From Halobacterium sp. CBA1132 (GTDB lineage Archaea > Halobacteriota > Halobacteria > Halobacteriales > Halobacteriaceae), in the NCBI RefSeq assembly GCF_001485535.1, contig NZ_BCMZ01000002.1, forward strand, positions 62,001-126,000: 64,000 nucleotides of DNA. The letters run 5' to 3'. The notes under the pieces are model-generated. The model had not been told where the DNA came from and did no database searches. It saw only the letters and a program-made list of their open reading frames with translations. Made by a program: the position numbers and the translations under genes. This document shows positions 62,284 to 64,000 of this stretch, in pieces (position 1 is the first letter of the stretch; each line of letters opens with the position of its first letter).

Positions 62284-64000
62284 ATGGCAACGGGGGACCA
62301 ATCCGGATCTGACGTTACCGCGAACTGGTCAATCGACGACCCACCTTCTCTCGACGCTTCGACGCAGTCCGACGCGACCGCTCACATTCAAGCGCTCCAA
62401 GCCCACCGCTTCGGAGCCACGCAAAGCGAACAGGAACTGCTCGCCGTCGAGGAGCTCAAAGATAAGGTCAAACTCCTCGACCACCAGCTCTCCGCCGCCC
62501 ACCGCGCAATCACAAACATGGGCCGTGGACTACTGTTCGCCGACGAAGTCGGACTCGGGAAGACCATCGAAATCGGGATGGTGCTCAAAGAACTCGACTT
62601 ACGGGATACGCGAGACAGCTTCCTCGTTCTCACACCCGCCCAGCTCGCCCCACAGTGGCAACAAGAACTTGACGAGAAGTTCGACCTCGACTTCGTCTGC
62701 AACTACGACGACGAATTCCAAGGCTTCGACGCCCACAACAGAATTGTCGCCAGCGTCGACACTGCGAAAAGCAGTCGGTACATTGAGGATGTTTTGAGTC
62801 GCCGCTGGGACGCGCTCGTCCTCGACGAGGCGCATTACGTCCGCAACGAGGACACAAACCGGTACTCTCTCATCGAGCAAATCGAATACGAGGAGGCCTT
62901 TTTCGCTACCGCAACTCCGATCCAGAACGACATCACCGATCTCTACAATATTATTAACCTCATTCGGCCAGGCTTGCTCGGCACACCGAGTGAATTCGAA
63001 GAACGATACGTGGCCGATGGCGACGGCACACAGATTAAGAACGCCGACGCTCTCCAACGGAAGCTCGATCGCGTGATGATTCGGAACCGGCGTGAAGAGA
63101 CGGACATCGATTTCACGAACCGGGAAGTCCGCACGAACACGTTCGATCCCACGGCCGCCGAACAGGAACTGTACGGCACTGTCACGAACTACGTCCAATC
63201 AAACTACTCCAGTGACGACGCGAAACACCTCGTGCTCCTGCTCCTCCAGAAGGAAGTTGTGAGCAGCCCGAGCGCAGTCCTCGGGACGGTCAACAAATGG
63301 CTCAACGGCGAGGGCTCGACAACCGTCTCGAAGCGTGAACGCGAGCAACTCCGCGAGATCAAACAGGCGGCGAATGAAATCGCGGACACCACCAAACAAC
63401 AACGGCTCCGTGAGGTCGTCACGACGATTCACGATCAACTCGAAACGACGCGCATTGTCGTGTTCACGCAGTTCCGACAGACCCAGCAGGAAGTCGCTGA
63501 AAGCGTACGCAAACTCGACCAACCAGTCCACGTGGTGAACGGGGATTGTTCGAGTACCGAGAAGGAGGCCATTGTCTCTGATTTCGAATCAGAGGGCGGC
63601 GTCCTCGTCGCTACAGACTCAATCAGTGAAGGGCGGAACATGCAGTTCTGTAACGTGATGGTGAACTACGATCTTCCCTGGAATCCGATGAAGGTCGAAC
63701 AGCGAATCGGCCGTATCGACCGGATCGGACAAGACCGCGACGTCCACGTGTTCAACCTCGCACTAACTGGGACCGTCGAAGAACACGTCTTAGACAAACT
63801 CTACGGGAAAATCAACCTCTTCACACAGTCGATCGGTGGACTCCGGGAGATCCTGTCTCGGATGGAGAAATCCGGCGCTGACTTCGAACGAGAAGTCTTC
63901 GACCGCGTCCGTACCGCCGACGACCGCGTAGAACTCGAGAATAACTTCGAGGAGATGGCTGTCGACCTCGAGGAGAACAAGGAAGCAGCCCAGAAGATGA
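62284..64000 (+). CDS. SNF2/RapA-type helicase, 3' end outside window
   Basis: The ATG at 62284 opens a frame that continues past the window end (about 572 codons visible). Motifs are DEVGLGKT (87-94), DEAH (181-184), a motif III-like FFATATPIQND, a helicase C domain with VVFTQFRQTQQEVAES, and QRIGRIDRIGQ. This is the RapA/HepA-like SNF2 layout seen in several defence operons, including DISARM-related ones. Genes beyond the window (for example phospholipase D, methylase or ATPase genes) would decide the system. It diverges from the 282-residue gene across a 168-base promoter region. Confidence 0.85.
   Translation, partial: MATGDQSGSDVTANWSIDDPPSLDASTQSDATAHIQALQAHRFGATQSEQELLAVEELKDKVKLLDHQLSAAHRAITNMGRGLLFADEVGLGKTIEIGMVLKELDLRDTRDSFLVLTPAQLAPQWQQELDEKFDLDFVCNYDDEFQGFDAHNRIVASVDTAKSSRYIEDVLSRRWDALVLDEAHYVRNEDTNRYSLIEQIEYEEAFFATATPIQNDITDLYNIINLIRPGLLGTPSEFEERYVADGDGTQIKNADALQRKLDRVMIRNRREETDIDFTNREVRTNTFDPTAAEQELYGTVTNYVQSNYSSDDAKHLVLLLLQKEVVSSPSAVLGTVNKWLNGEGSTTVSKREREQLREIKQAANEIADTTKQQRLREVVTTIHDQLETTRIVVFTQFRQTQQEVAESVRKLDQPVHVVNGDCSSTEKEAIVSDFESEGGVLVATDSISEGRNMQFCNVMVNYDLPWNPMKVEQRIGRIDRIGQDRDVHVFNLALTGTVEEHVLDKLYGKINLFTQSIGGLREILSRMEKSGADFEREVFDRVRTADDRVELENNFEEMAVDLEENKEAAQKM

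Overview
The window reads as accessory DNA of a haloarchaeon, probably a megaplasmid or a large integrated element. GC is high in most genes and predicted proteins are strongly acidic. Several small families typical of Halobacteria appear (DUF1931 histone-fold, amphi-Trp, TRAM-domain, SHOCT and PadR/ArsR-type proteins). A Tat lipoprotein signal on the urea-binding protein and haloarchaeal IS6 and IS200/IS605 elements fit too. No rRNA, tRNA, CRISPR array or replication initiator was seen.

Region 1 (1-18.5 kb) is a patchwork of mobile and probable defence genes. It holds a BglII/BstYI-like nuclease and a 2.7 kb block cut at both ends (3595-6308). Next is a leftward three-gene operon of Cas7-like, uncharacterised and Cas5-like RAMP proteins without a CRISPR array; it resembles the haloarchaeal HRAMP system. 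Then comes an AT-richer DinG/XPD-like helicase cassette bracketed by direct repeats, and a two-domain DNA-methylase-like protein. A regulator-led cassette ends in a PD-(D/E)XK nuclease gene that is interrupted by an IS6 element and can be rejoined in frame.

Region 2 (18.5-34.1 kb) begins with small regulators and a Fic-like gene interrupted near its 3' end by a TnpB element. A heavy-metal island follows: two P1B ATPases, two HMA chaperones, a YHS/permease efflux protein, ArsR-type regulators, DoxX, SHOCT, UspA and FmdE-like proteins.

Region 3 (34.1-45.1 kb) is a mobility and plasmid-maintenance zone. It has a tyrosine integrase cassette, a TRAM gene split by a TnpB element, a ParA pair preceded by three tandem 13-bp repeats, a complete tnpA/tnpB IS200/IS605 element, and a GcvT remnant abutting a transposon-end scar. 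Paired TTAACCAACA / TGTTGGTTAA sites occur at 2.55, 43.49 and 44.57 kb; the last two bracket an unknown gene.

Region 4 (45.1-56.4 kb) is a complete urea-use locus: leftward ureBCAGDEF, a divergent nickel permease, and rightward urtABCDE. Urea is imported by the ABC transporter, nickel by the permease, and urease releases ammonia in the cytoplasm.

Region 5 (56.4-64 kb) has a small membrane protein and a YeiH-type exporter. It ends with a probable defence module: an SF2 helicase, a 282-residue unknown protein, and a divergent SNF2/RapA-type helicase that runs off the window.
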